64,000 nucleotides of DNA from Larimichthys crocea (GCF_000972845.2 NC_040032.1:2809073-2873072); one strand, 5' to 3'; positions 1 through 13,045 are shown, numbered from the stretch's first letter. Notes: a model not told the origin generated them from the sequence alone. Translations and numbers: made by a program.

Positions 1-355
1 TGTGCTTTTTGTGTGCCTTTAAAGTTTCAGCAAAGAATGTCTTTGAAAACTTGGCTTCTTAAATGTAGAACTTTTTGTCAGTAGTGATAAAAGGAACACC
101 GTCTATTAGGGGGGAGGAACACGGCACTTCAATATCGTGATTTGCATTTTACAACCAATTTCTTTTCCAGAGATAAAAATACAAGAATTAATAGAGGGAT
201 ATGTTTTAACACGCGACAGGCTTAAATTATGTGTTTTATTTTAAAGGGCTCAGTGAGAGGTTATCAGACGTTTCTGACAACAGTCAACACAAGATGAATT
301 ACTGGAGATGTGAAGAGATTTATTATAAGTTCTGCATGTTTATTGGGTATATACA

Positions 356-358
<3 letters not shown>

Positions 359-429
<71 letters not shown>
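359..429. repeat. (TG)n microsatellite, about 35 units
   Basis: An uninterrupted TG run of 71 bases. It creates a long Cys-Val repeat in one frame, which is an artefact and not a protein. Long pure TG/CA arrays are typical of fish genomes and are usually length-polymorphic. Confidence 0.98.
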
Positions 430-431
<2 letters not shown>

Positions 432-901
432 TGGGAAAATGTTCCCATTTCAAGTGATGTAATCTATATTCCATCTTTGGTGCTGTGCCTTAGGTCCCTG
501 GTTATCACACTGTTATGGGCCCTGAACAACAGGGTAGCAACTATAGCACTCCTGTGCCCTAATACTCAGACAGTTCTACTGAGATTTCTCTCTCTCCCTC
601 TGTCTTCACTTTATGGTTGGATCTGAAATTTATATAGCTCAGCGGGCTGTATCTTTTCCAGTTTAATGACCTCATAAGAACAGAGGATTCCCATCGTAAG
701 CTTTGTCATGCATGGAGCCTGTTTGTCTTTGCTGAAATGACTATTTCTTCTCATTTAAACAAGACAGGCACAGATTGATTTGCCTTTAACATCTCTACGA
801 CGAATAAAGATTGGGTACCACAGATGTTTTCCATGGCAAAGCTAAAGAGATGTGTGTTATGGCCTCACAGTTCTGGACAGTAAAAGGATGCTGAGAAACA
901 G

Positions 902-944
902 ATGTCATTCACAGCACGGATAAATGTAGTGCTGTGAATGACAT
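902..944. repeat. Perfect inverted repeat (16-bp arms, 11-nt loop)
   Basis: The left arm 902-917 (atgtcattcacagcac) is exactly complementary to 929-944. The loop is 918-928. The stem is GC-balanced, unlike the AT palindromes elsewhere. At 43 nt it is shorter than a usual microRNA precursor. It may be a small folded element or the remnant of a foldback transposon. Confidence 0.9.
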
Positions 945-1248
945 TGGTTGGACAACCGGAATGTTTTCAGAGCTACCAAGATGTTAAGTTAATTTCATTA
1001 TCTAACCCTTTTCTTATTTAGGACCAAATCAAATTGTAAACGTAGCTGAATAAATAAAACAGTCCTTTTGATTTTATTGTATTTACCAGTTACTCTACAT
1101 CCTCAGCTCCACATCCTTCTTTCAATTACAGCCTTATTCTCAGCGATGAATGTGTTAGCCAGTGTCTGCACACATGTAAGAGGCTATAATTTGCCAGTAT
1201 GCCTTGGTTGAACAGATTCCCATTTCCTGTCTCTTCCTTTTAATGCAG

Positions 1249-1310
1249 GCCTCCACATGAAGCGAGTGACAGTGCAGAGGATCGGGACACAACTGGAACC
1301 GGGAACACAG
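1249..1310 (+). other. Candidate cryptic exon (62 nt)
   Basis: A strong polypyrimidine tract and acceptor (ctcttccttttaatgcag) ends at 1248, and a plausible donor (acag/gtgatt) begins at 1311. Two of the three plus-strand frames stay open through the 62 nt, one reading LHMKRVTVQRIGTQLEPGTQ. I recognise no protein family. A short open stretch is expected by chance, so this rests mainly on the splice signals. Confidence 0.2.
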
Positions 1311-2776
1311 GTGATTAACGAGTGCTTTTGGAATCGTGCCGAGAATATAGTTAGAGTGTTTTCATCTGTGTGACTGTTTGCTGTGAATGTGAGTGATGTG
1401 TGCACAGCATCGCACATGCTTAAGTGCTCATGCAGCTTTCTATCACAGCTAACAGCTGTGTTTTCATCCATAATTTTGTCCAAACATTTGTAGTGTGAGT
1501 AGATGGTGTATATAGTACTTGCATGAAGGAGGAGATCAAGGCAATGCTCACTCTTAAAGGGTACTGTGCTGTATCTTAATTAAAACCCTGAATGAAATCA
1601 CTGGGTTTGTTAATTACGAAGAATGGCGCAAATTCAACACTGAATGAATAATGATCAAAAGATTTTTCAGTTTTGAAGAAATCTTTCTACTGGGGCAGAA
1701 ATGCTGTGTTCATATTTAAAGACATAAACTATGAAACAAAAATGATCCCTTTGATATAGGTTTCTCTATATTTTAACAAACATGATTTGTACCTATCTCA
1801 CACTACTGTAAGTCACCTAGACCTATGAAGGTTTGGAGTTCAAGCCACTAATGGTCTTCTATTTAGAACGACATGCATCGACCCAAACGCCCTCATTAAG
1901 GTTGGTTTATGTGCATTCTTGTTCGCTATATGCAGATGAGTGATGACTCATTTCACTGCACTGCAACTGTGAGGCAGGGAATCAATCAATCAATCCACTG
2001 CTGCATGGGCCCTTAATGCTTGAATGGGGTACCTATGTCAGTTCAGATATCAGAATCCCTCTATAAAAATCAAAGATCTATGTCTTCTGATCACTAGTGT
2101 AAATATTATATAAGTAGCTTAGGATAAAAAACTAGAGTTGATAATTTTGCGCTGCCAAACATGGAGCAAGACACAGCCTTTTATTTTGTCACCACTGACT
2201 ATGTCTGGCAGCCCCTTGCTCAGTTACTCTCTTTTTCAAGCTTCTTCCGTCATCCTCTTTGGTTTCTTCTCTCTGCCACGCTCTGCTTCTGCTGCTCAAC
2301 CCACCTATGTTTGTTCTAGTGCCCATTCCACCATTGCTCCCTGTCAGCATTCCCCTCACCTCAGGTGTGAAAACCTCTTCATCAATGGCCTAAAACATAA
2401 CAACACAACACTAAGACTCCTCTGGTGCTCTCAGTCCAGGCCGCACGGCTAACAAACTGGGCTAACAAATTGCAGTTTACGTTACTCTCCCTTGGGAAAC
2501 AACAGAGCAGCTGGAGGACATGAGGGTGGTTCTAATGGTTTTGGTCTACATTTTTGTTTTGCACTGGGGCCAGTCTGTTAGTCTATGCTGCAGCTTCAGA
2601 GAGTACCCACTTGCTTAATTAAATTTTCTCTCTCTCTTTTCCCCCCTCTTTTGATTCCCTGATGGTGCTACCAAATGGGGGATAATATTCAAGGGTCGGC
2701 AAGTGTTTGTGGAGAATAAGATAAAATAACATATCACGGCAAGCAGCACAGAATGAGAAACACAAAGCAGCTGTCT

Positions 2777-2889
2777 CTCTTTAATGCATCATATATCTGT
2801 TCCATTACAAACTAGACAGCAAAGCGAACACCAACCTGATTATTTGAACACCACCAGACAGCGAAGAAAACATCAACTTGATTATTCTG
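2777..2889. repeat. Local duplication, copy 1, with internal tandem pair
   Basis: 2777-2825 matches 3564-3612 at 43 of 49 positions by eye. Its right part is itself followed by a diverged tandem copy: 2811-2849 resembles 2852-2889, both built on a gacagc(a/g)aag core followed by (a/c)ctTGATTATT. The origin is unknown; it may be a small local duplication or two fragments of one repeat. Confidence 0.7.
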
Positions 2890-5800
2890 GGGAGTCACGT
2901 CTCTAAAAGATTAAGAAACACTGCTCTATCTAAAAAGAAGACAATGAAAGCACAGAGTTCCATCATGCATCAGTGTGTCTGAATAATTTACTTCAACATA
3001 ATGTACTAAACTCTCTACCCAAAAAATGGTATTTGGTCTCTAACAATAAAGAATGAACTCCTTACCCATGCTCCTGAGAGCATTTACAGTTTCACACTGA
3101 CTGTACATGGAGGCTTGCCATGGTGAAACTGCTAGAAAAGGGAAATGTCAAATAAAAATAAAGTATTGCTTCAAGAGTCTATATAGTCCACTGCATGCTG
3201 CTTACGTTGGTAAAAAGCAGTACTCTTATAAGTTTGGATAGAAAGTTCAGGGCACCTTAGTTTTTCAAATCAATTCCTCAACTTTCTATTTAAAGGATGT
3301 GTATTACAGTATATGGCAGCTCTACACTCTGGAGTCTCATAGCTGGATCTGTGGTCTGCAGACGTCTCTCTTTCTTACTGTTAAATTTCCTAATCGATAA
3401 ACAACCCATCATGCCCCTCTCCCCAAACACTCTGTTTTTTGACCTATACTGCTCAAGTACACATGGGGACTTACATTCAACTGCTGTCTGTCTCTGTCTC
3501 TCCCTCACTCCCAGCTTCACTACATCTCTCTCCCTCTCTCTCTCTTTCTTTTCTACCCACAAACTCTTTAATGCATCATTTATTTGTTCCATTACCCACC
3601 AGACAGCGAAGCAGAGCTGCTGGATATTGTAAGAACAGGCCTAAGAGATCAGCTCGGAGCAGAATGTGATGTTCTCTAATGCTTGCAAATTCACTTCAAG
3701 CACAGCAGATCACATGATTAGCTGTGAGATTTACTCAATAACAGGGAATGTTCTAATTGCAGAATTTGCTGTAGTAATATCTTTATGTGCTGAGTGTTGT
3801 GCGTTGAGCTTGGAGATGGAATTCAAAGCGATGTCAAATAAAGCTGTACATGCTGTGATTGACTGCCGCATGCTAGAGCCATTCTGACTGACAGCTCACA
3901 TTTGCCTTGGAGTTTACCTTGACAAGTGTTCCTGTGAACATGTAAATGTACACATTTATGTTTTTTTTAGTGTCTTTTTAATGTTAAAGTGAACATTGAG
4001 AACACAAGTGTCCTCCTGTTAGTGCTGACATTGAAGAAGGAAAGAAAAGGAAACTAAAGATGAGTCCTTACAAGACCTTAGGCACTCTTCAGAACGTTAT
4101 TAATTGAAGTGGGTATTGCAACTGGCAGCGGTTTCTCTGCTGGGGATCTCTGGTCAATACGGTGTATCTCTGGTTAAGTACAAGAAGAACCCAATTCAGC
4201 ATCTGCAGAGAAAGCATTTTTATCAAGAGAATCTTAGTGCAAGCAGTTACTCATATACGGTTTCACAAAACAAAAGCAAAAACCTAATTATGAACATGTT
4301 TTTGGTCCAGTATGTATACTATATATCAAATGTGGAAGACTTTTTTTTTCTGAACTGCTAACTAACTGTTACAACATTCTGTGCTACTGCTAAATTCCAC
4401 CGGGCACTACTGTGAGACATTTCGGGTGCACTGTGGCCACCAGAGCTGATGGCCGCCGTTCTAGACAATGTTTGTGACCCCCTTAGAAGCACCGTGGCAT
4501 GTTTCCGAAGCAACCCAGCAACCGCTGCTCTGCAAATAATACGCGGCAAATCTGACTGAGTTAACAGTCTGGTGAGCTCCCCTTCTCAAACTCTCCTGGT
4601 GGGTCTAAAGACAAGTGGAGAAAAGACCAAAACAACATTGCTGCTGTGACAGAGACATGCCCAGGTGTATTAAATCCTTTGCTCCTGACTTGTATGTCAC
4701 TTAAATGTAACAAATATGAATTGGGACATTAGTCCAATGTTTGTCCTTCATTCTCTTATTTTCACTTGCCACAAAGATTGGTTAATACCCCCAAAGACCA
4801 TGTATGGCACTAGATTTATATTTAGAGATTTATATTGGGTATGAGAGCTAATGGTAAAACTACCTATATTCAGTCATTTTTATTAATTTCTTCTGGTGAC
4901 TGAGCTCACGTTTTTTTAGCATGTACATTTTGTGCAATGCTGTTGATTTACAAGCTGTGGATTATGGGTCCTTTATATATGAGTACTGAGTGTTATAGGA
5001 AGAGTTGATTCACTTTCTGGGGATGATGGTCCTTCATGTATATCTCATTTTTTGCCACTTCAGCTGAAAGAGTGCATAATTAGTTTTTTTTTTCTTAAGA
5101 TTTGACAGAAACTTGAACCCTAATCAGCTTAAATTTATTAACGCCACTCTGCCGTTGGCAAATTTCTATACAAAAATGATAATGCTGCGGTAATTTGCAG
5201 TTGTCTTTCTCTCTGTACAGTACTTCAGTTGCTATAATGAAAATGGAAAAGGCTGAATGATGATATTCCAGATGGTATTCACCATAGCTGCTCTTCATAA
5301 TAGCACTGAATTATTGACCGTACAAAAAGCTGCTTAACATTTCAGATTAATCATAATTTGCAGTAGGGGAAATCTCAAAAGTTGGATGGGTTGGAGAATT
5401 TAAAATGTTCTTTTCTGGCTTTCTTGGACCTCTCTCATAATTTGGAGTCAGCAGTCCTTTCTATTTCCTGTCAAATGTGCTTACCATCGAGTTTCACTGG
5501 GTTGAGGAGCTGGATAGGATTCCTGATTTGAGCAAATCTTACCTTTGTGGATACACATGCGCACACACAGAAATCCACTTACCTGTATCATCTTAAAATG
5601 CACACATCTAACAAATCAGAACGACTAGAGTCTTCGTAAACACTGTCCACATGCAGAATACTGTCATTTACAGTGTTCATACAAATTAATTCAGTCTTAA
5701 CTTGTTTGTTAGTGTTTGTGTGCACTTGAAGTCCTCTGCTTTTCTAAAATTAACACCCCCTCATTTTCATCCAGAATATTATTACATGGTTTTAATGTGT

Positions 5801-7925
5801 GTGTTGAGGCTTTAGAAGCAGAGGGAGGAAAAAAAAAAAAAACACCAGGTCTCATCTTCTTAGTCCCTCTAATGGGTTGGTCTTGTAATAAGCTCCACCG
5901 TTGTTTACCCAATTAGGGAGAGCGCTCAGTGATTGAAAGTGTCTCCCTGTAATATCAAAGCCTCCATTATGAAAGAAGGGATGGGCTCACATTTTATTGA
6001 TAATATGTTTCATAGTAAGACAGGTGTTAAATAATTTAGCTTCCTAGACTTTGCCGGTTTTAACTTTTAATTGTATTATATATCATTCAGGCTTTGCTGG
6101 GTTATAATGCTTTGGACCGCTCCTACTTCTATGGGATGGATGGATGTATTTTTAAAAATCCTAAGAATATTTCATCTTTTAGCATAAATGAGTAAAATAA
6201 GACAATGTGTTTCTGACTTTACTGACTTCAGTGCATAAGATTAAGAAGCCTACCATGTACTCTTCAAATTAAAAATAGGTACATCAACCAAAATGGAAAA
6301 TAAATATGACTTGCATTTGTAACCAATTGATTTGACTAGAATATGACTGAATACGGCCTTCAGACAGACATTATGATACTGATATATCAACATTTGTGAT
6401 ACTTAAGCACACACTTACTAAACCATGAACTTGGTTGGACTAATGTTAGTGATATACTCTAAACAAAATCACATTTGGCAAAACAGTGGATTCAACTGTC
6501 CATTGAGTGGGTTCTGGAGCACTGGATCTCAACACAAACTTCAGTCAAGTGAGTTTGCCCAGTTGTCTTAAGATTGTACATTTTTCTAATCACTTCAAGG
6601 ACTCCTTGTCCCTGTTGGATTCAGTCATATTTTGCCAGTGCATTCAAGTCAATGTGTGATACAAAGCTGAGGACAGAAAAGGTAAGAAGTATAAATAAAG
6701 AAAACACTTAAACTGCCATATTTATTGATTTAAAAACAACAAATTAAAAACAACTCAACCCAAAGCACATGATATTATTTCACCTTTTTGAGCCAGCCAG
6801 CCTGTGAACTGATTAAACATTTATATCTCCAATTGAGAAGAAAACACAGCAAAAAATGTCAAACTAAATATGCCACTGCACAAATGCTGACTATTTACGC
6901 TCAAACTTTGTGTATGATGAGTTGCTTCATTGTGATACTCAAGAAGAAGCCACTAAAGTTCTCATCAACTTTCAGCACTGAGCAGATCTGAAATTAGACT
7001 GCGGTTCAGCCTCACCAAATGGTAAATCTATTAGATGAGAAGTGAGGAGCTAGAGCTGTGCTCCAAGTCAAAGAGCGATCAAAGTCTATCTGTTATGTGG
7101 CACACTTTGAGCGATGGAGAGGAGGGCTCGCACCAGTATGGATGAGGGGACGGAGTGAAGCAGAAGGAAGAAGGGGAAAAAATAAATAAAATATGCAGTA
7201 GATGGATGAGGTGCAGTGTAAGAGAGAGAGGCACATTGAAACACAGGATAAAGTGAATTTCATGCTCTTGCACTCCAAATGTAATGGCATCAGAGCTGTG
7301 TATTTTCCTAAACGTCTTAAAATAATATCAAGATATCTCATATAATTAGAACATCTTTATTCTTTCAGAACTTTGTTTTTTTTTATATCTTCACAAAAGG
7401 TGGTAAATATGTGGGCTTACACACACTGAAAATGCAACATTTTATAATTTGAGTTGTGTTAGGCAGGCTTTCTATGAGTCACCAAAAAAAAGGATAAAGC
7501 CGAGTTGACTTGGCTTTTAGTTTAAAACATGTGCACTTCTGGTAATTGCCAAGATTAACCTTCCTCTTTATTACATCTAGCTGTCGGATTTGCTGCTTGT
7601 GCCACTTTGTCCTATGTGTTTGGCGTGTTTGTGTGTCCATGGTTGTGGTGGAGATTGTGGTGGTACGAGCTGATTAGCTTCGATGTAGACGGTTCATTAA
7701 AAAAAAAAAAAAACTGAAACTCTCAGTTGCCCATTCCTCAGCGAGGGGTAATTTGCAAGAGATGAGTCTACCATTCTCTGTGTCAACAGGAAGCTAATTG
7801 TTGTTTGTTTGATTTTTTTTTTTTTTCCAGGGATGTGAATACTTCCCTGCAGCAGGGCATTGGCGGCAGTGGTGAGATGGAGGAAGATCGTGGTGTGGGA
7901 GTAGAGGGGCACATAAGCAGTGTGT
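2890..7925. other. Non-coding background, 2.9-7.9 kb
   Basis: No gene is recognised. Apart from duplication copy 2 it contains the CT-rich tract at about 3480-3560 and A-runs at 5829-5842 and 7699-7713. A T-run at 7813-7826 ends in ccag and looks like a splice acceptor. The rest is AT-rich unique sequence. Confidence 0.65.
3564..3612. repeat. Local duplication, copy 2
   Basis: This is the second copy of the 49-bp segment at 2777-2825, in the same orientation 787 bp downstream and starting ctctttaatgcatcat. It sits directly after a CT-rich tract (about 3480-3560). Confidence 0.7.
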
Positions 7926-7949
7926 GAGAGAGAGAGAGAGAGAGAGAGA
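7926..7949. repeat. (GA)n microsatellite, 12 units
   Basis: A short pure GA array directly after gtgt. A second low-complexity tract, an 18-base A-run, follows at 8177-8194. Confidence 0.95.
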
Positions 7950-8561
7950 AAGCAAGATTGCAAGATAGTCATTATTGCCTACACTAATGACAAATTAATT
8001 ACACCACAGCTGGCTGTGCAGACTGTCTTACTCGAGGCTGAATGTAGGGGGCAGCATGCAGCATCAGTAAGGCCTGGAGGTGTTTGGGTGTTTGGGCAGG
8101 CAAGATGGACCAAATTCAGCAACCGTGGAAAACAATCAACAGCTAATGGTGGAAATAGATTGTAGTTTGTGATATGAAAAAAAAAAAAAAAAAACTTTTT
8201 GGAAAAAAGCCAAAACCAATGTGAAAACAAGCTTTTTTGTGCTGCCAAGCTGCTGCGTCTTTCGACATTACAGCTGGTCTAAAGTGCAGTAATGCATATA
8301 GATGTGCATGTCTGACATTTAATACTGTATGTGTGCATTGTAAATATGTCTGATGCAAACTGCCAATACCTCTGCATACCGAGACATCATTTCCCAGGCT
8401 GCTTCAGCTGTGAGATTGACATTTCAGGTTCTTCCAAATCTGATGTGAAATTAATGGTCTGACACTTTGTTTTCTTGTTTTAATGAAGACAATGTAGGCC
8501 TATCATCTCAGTATTTGTATGAAATTTTTCTACAATATTTGGATGTTTGACTTGGAGCTGT

Positions 8562-8562
<1 letters not shown>

Positions 8563-8631
<69 letters not shown>
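8563..8631. repeat. (GAT)n trinucleotide microsatellite, 23 units
   Basis: This is a perfect 69-base array. Depending on frame it reads as a poly-Met or poly-Asp run on the plus strand or a poly-Ser run on the minus strand. There is no supporting gene structure, so those readings are artefacts. Confidence 0.98.
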
Positions 8632-8639
8632 AGTGCTGG

Positions 8640-11390
8640 TTTTGTTGGTGCAGTCATCTGGAATCCTGTATCGTTGTTATCTTTCCACAACTGAAATAAC
8701 TTCTGGACTATTGACTTCTCATTTTTTGTAATCACGTGTGTTGTGGTTTTCCCCTTTCCCTTCTCATATTGTCATAAAATATACTTAGATGTATTAAGTT
8801 AATACATAAATGAGATTCATGAGCAGGTTCACACCTCAACCACTCCTCTAATCACTTGTCAGGCTGCTTATACTCTCCTATTCTTGTGGCTACAGCCTCA
8901 GTTTTCTCCCTCCCCTTCCATTCATCTATTCATTTCCTTACCTCATCCCTATCCTATCTCTTCCTCTACTCATACCATCCCCATATTCCTTCACCGTTTC
9001 TTCTCTCATTGCTTCCTATTCATTCTGGTCCATACCTCTCCATCTCATTTTAGTTAATGTCTGGGGCCGTGTAAGCAGCTCAGGTGGAACACACCCGAGA
9101 CCTGCTTGTCCTTCAATGTGTTCTCCCAGACCAGCTTTACCAATGACATCTTTTCTCCACGTTCCCCCCTCAACATCTTCATCCATTCGCCTGTTCTTAA
9201 TACAACAAATATCCATTACATCTTTAAATACTGTTGTGCCGTTAGTGAAACTCGACTCTTTCTGTCTCTCCTACTACCAATGTGAGCACCATGCAGTCAG
9301 CCGCTGCACACTCACAGTAAGCTACCATAGATAAGAGCATCAGACAGCTGACTACAATGTATCTGCATGTGACTGTTTGCACAGATGCATCTGTGTGTGC
9401 AATTATGTGTGTGTGCAGAGGGTCAGTCAGTTATGAAGGGCCCCCGGTAGACTTGATATTCAATTACATGATGGAGTATTTGTGATGCGAGACCGATGGC
9501 GCTGTAAAACCGCTGCATGCTCTGAAGGTACGCGCCATGGTTAATTTAGCTTTCATAATGAGATGTCCGAGATGAGGAGGAGACTGCGGGGGGCAGTGCA
9601 AAATAGATGAAGCAGTGTAATGTTGCAGATGTGACTTGAACACGTGGGCAATGCAGCAAAGACAGAAGAACATTACTTACTGTATGCAGGATTAAAAATG
9701 TTTGAGGAAAAAAAACTTTGCAGAGAGAGAACAGGACAGGAAAATAAGGTGAGGGTGAGGTCAGTGTCAATGGAAAGAAAAGGCTGCATGTTCTGCGACT
9801 TGTGCACTCACGGCCTTCTATAGGAGGAGGGAGGAACAGATCAGTCCCTATGGACACACACTAGTAGACACAACACTAGTAGCACTATGGATAAATAATT
9901 TCTCTTCCCTCCAATAATTAGATGTATATTGTTCACTGTCATTGGTTTCTAAGGCAACGAGCAAGAGGGCAACTACATACATCTTACATTTATATCTCAA
10001 CTGACTCCTTGCTGTTCTTTTGTCTAATAAATAAAGATTTTGCTAACGTTCTATTAACACAAAGTTTTAATTAGAGGAATGTTTTAGAGGAAGGTTCTGA
10101 CCTCCCAGTGTCCTTCAATATCAACCCAACCGTGAGCTGAACATTTCGAAACACATTTGAAACAATATATTAATGCAATGTTCCTCGTAACATTTACATA
10201 TATTACAGAAAGCAGGTACTTTACCTTGCAGCTATAGCTAGACTAAATACCTATAATACTAGAATTGGCCAGAAATAAGGACGACAGGCCAGTAGACTTT
10301 CTACAGGCATTGCAAACCTCTGAATGTCAGAGGAGATTTGGAGAGGCGCCGTATTTTCTCTGACAAAATAAGGACTGTCATCTCTATGAGAGACAGAGAA
10401 CCAAAGTCTTGTTGTTCCCGATGGCACTCATCAATCTGAATATAACAGTGACTTGTTTCATATGGGTAATTTTTTCTTGTTGTGACACTCTCTGCGCTGC
10501 TGCTGGCTTTAGAACAGCAGGCTAGCTACCTATCTACACAACAACAATGGCCCAGTTACCCGAGTATCCGAGAAAAAAACACACACAGATGACCACATTT
10601 ATAGGCTCAACATATTAGATTATTGCAGCCTAGGTTTTACAGCCCTTTTTTCTAGGAACTTAATGTTATGGGGACATCACTTGATGTCAAAGCAAGTGAT
10701 GTCTCTAAGACTATCCAAATATATAGACTTGACCTATTCTATCTTTGCTGGATATTAATGCGAGGGCCTCAGATTCTAACTCACATCTTTATCCCAGCAG
10801 GATTCCTGTTTCTCTCCACACACTTATGGAAAAGCTAAATGTCTTGGCTTGGTGTGACATTGTTATTGCACAACAGGAACCCAGTCACAGGGACCTTGAC
10901 ATGGGAAACCACTGTGTGACAAACAACCCTTTCTTTAATTAAATTGATGCAGTTTTGTGACCAAAGACTAACCAAGTAGTACATTTAACCTTTTAAATTA
11001 TAAAATACTTTTTTTTTATTAACCCAAGACATAACCTTCTTAAGTAACTAGTTTGTGTGCTTAAACAGCTGCTGGCGGCTGATCAAAAAACAGAAGCAGA
11101 AATAATCTTTAATAGGAACACCTAGTATACCTCAGTATAATGCAATACATTATACAATACAAAAAAAAAATACAAAAAATGCAATGTAAATATAAATGCA
11201 ATACATGCAAAAAAATTATTTATTTAGTTGCTAGTTGATTAGGTGCTAAAATGATTGCAGAGTGCATGTTACTTTGGAAAGCAATGGCAAATCATATACT
11301 GTTTAATTTGGAGGACTTGGTAACAATACCATGGCTAGCATAAGTCAAGAAATCTCTAGAAAGTCTCTACCATTTGTGTAGCATAAATAG
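8640..11390. other. Non-coding background, 8.6-11.4 kb
   Basis: A strongly pyrimidine-rich stretch lies at about 8870-9060. A small hairpin lies at 10673-10703, with 11-bp perfect arms built on gacatcacttg and a 9-nt loop. AT-rich simple sequence occupies about 11155-11225. No gene or recognisable transposon was seen. Confidence 0.6.
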
Positions 11391-11393
11391 GAA

Positions 11394-12000
11394 TCAAGTC
11401 ATTTGTTCCAAGTCTTATGCCAGTCCCAAGTCATTTTGAGCATTTCAAGTCAAGACAAGTCACAGGTTACGTTGAGTCCTTAAAAAGTAAAGTCCTCGGA
11501 CATTTATTCTGCTCATTAAGTTGATCAGTATTATCCATTGCTATTGGGCTAATGTTAGTTAGTTATAAAGATGTGAGAGTACAGATTCGCTAACATGAGC
11601 CTCATTTACCATTCTGAATTAATCTTCAAATAACAAACAAAGTTTGATGTTGTAGTCTGGCTGTCAGAAATCTTTGATGAGTAGATCTTACATTGAGCAG
11701 TTTGCACATAAATAAAAGCCTGAATCTGAAAGTGATGACTCTTGGCAAAAGAATGATGATGATCCGATCAGATCCATGAACCATCGGGTAGCATTGCAAG
11801 GAGATTGACTGACAGGGTAGTCATCCAATCATGACAGTGCCATTCTGCGTGTACATTTGCATACCGGGTAGCATTACAAAAACACAGACAAGACAACATT
11901 TTTATTTTATTTTTAACATTTAAACTTAGAACATAAAATCAACACAGACGAGCCACCATGTCAAGTCAAGTCAAGTTACAATGACTGAAGTCCAAGTGAC
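11394..12000. repeat. Decayed AAGTC-rich interspersed repeat
   Basis: Two clusters (11394-11500 and 11959-12000) are built from repeated caagtc/aagtc units, e.g. caagtcaagtcaagt near 11960. Between them a gggtagcatt motif occurs twice, about 80 bp apart. From memory, AAGTC-rich repeats of this style are scattered through teleost genomes. I cannot assign a superfamily or exact ends. Confidence 0.45.
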
Positions 12001-12243
12001 AGTGACTTATGAATACCCAAAAATGCTACTTGAAATGTTTCTGGTTAACATAGTTTTTTTAAAACTTGAGCAGGAAATAGAAATTGAGGCTATGGAATAA
12101 GACAACTACTAACTGATCCTGCTCTATTTTTGTTATTTTCAGAGAATAATTGTTTTTGTGATCAAAGAAAGATTGGGGTAACACATTTCTATCTTCCACA
12201 ACACAATGCCAATATTGCACCACTCTCCTCCTCTCTCTTTCAG

Positions 12244-12342
12244 GCTTTGCATGATACCAGGGGCTGCAGTATGAAAGCTTTTGGATTGGCAGAATGTTGG
12301 CTGGCCCCACAGAAACTGTTATCTCATGCTTGACTGAGCCAG
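12244..12342 (+). other. Candidate cryptic exon (99 nt)
   Basis: An excellent acceptor (ctcctcctctctctttcag) ends at 12243. A donor (gccag/gtgtgt) follows 12342. One frame is open from the acceptor for 29 codons, then hits TGA about 12 nt before the donor. If used it could be a stop-containing cassette exon. No homology is recognised and chance is quite possible. Confidence 0.2.
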
Positions 12343-12950
12343 GTGTGTATAATCAATGTGTCTAATTAGGAGGTTGTTTATCAAACTGCTGATATGCATT
12401 GGCCTTTTCACATTGTTTTTCTGGGGCAGGGCAGACCCATATGGGGATAGAGACTGCATAATCTCACCTCCAAAAAGAAGCATGCAGCCACAGCAAGCAT
12501 CACGCATTCAATAGTTGTTGATCTCTTTGAAAAATATGGCCATGGCTCTCCATAAAGGGTGACACACACCTGAAATTCCTAGCTTTTCATCTGACTGAGT
12601 CTGTAAAGACGAGGGACTGAATAATCTGTCCTGAGGTGCTGAATATGGTCACGAACTTCAAACACACACTCACACCGCACATTTGATCTCATTTTAAAAA
12701 AAGCACCCATTGAACAACACACCTGGTTCTCAGTTAAGAGCACATAGACAGTGGCATTAAGGAAAGCAGCTGAAATAGTCTTAACCCATGGGTTAAAAGA
12801 ATAAACTGTATTCAAATCTCTCTAAAGTTTACAGTATTTTTCCCAGGCTTTTTAAAGAGCGGATTTAAGAGAATGGCTTGTGTGTGTAGCCACTGTATGA
12901 ATATCAATATACACACCCGACAAAGAATAACTATCATATTTGTGCTGTCC

Positions 12951-13045
12951 TGGTGACTAGCAGTGTCGCCTCATTTTAGGAGGATCCTGGGTTGAGTCAC
13001 GACCCAGCTTTCTGGGGTTTGCATTGGTTTGCTCTAATTTATTCA
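12951..13045 (+). repeat. Degenerate tRNA-like short interspersed repeat
   Basis: The order gtgactagcagtgtcgcctc, then cctgggttgagtcacgac, then tctggggtttgcat matches a very common fish short repeat of the form 'gttagcactgtcgcctca ... ctgggttcgaatccc ... gtggagtttgcatg'. The middle carries a decayed RNA polymerase III B-box-like element (ggttgagtc). This identification is from memory of the family. The copy is diverged and truncated. Confidence 0.55.

Larger units (their letters stand above)
1..2776. other. Non-coding background, 1-2.8 kb
   Basis: AT-rich unique-looking sequence without a convincing gene. It contains the TG microsatellite, a strong short hairpin and one candidate cryptic exon, listed separately. 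The stop-free stretch around 2138-2452 is pyrimidine-biased and resembles no protein I know, so it is not called. Confidence 0.7.

Noticed and set aside
231..626. Open frame containing a long Cys-Val repeat
   Set aside because: It is the translation of the TG microsatellite at 359-429, with no homologous sequence outside the repeat.
8508..8735. Poly-Ser (minus) and poly-Met (plus) open frames
   Set aside because: Both are artefacts of the GAT array at 8563-8631.
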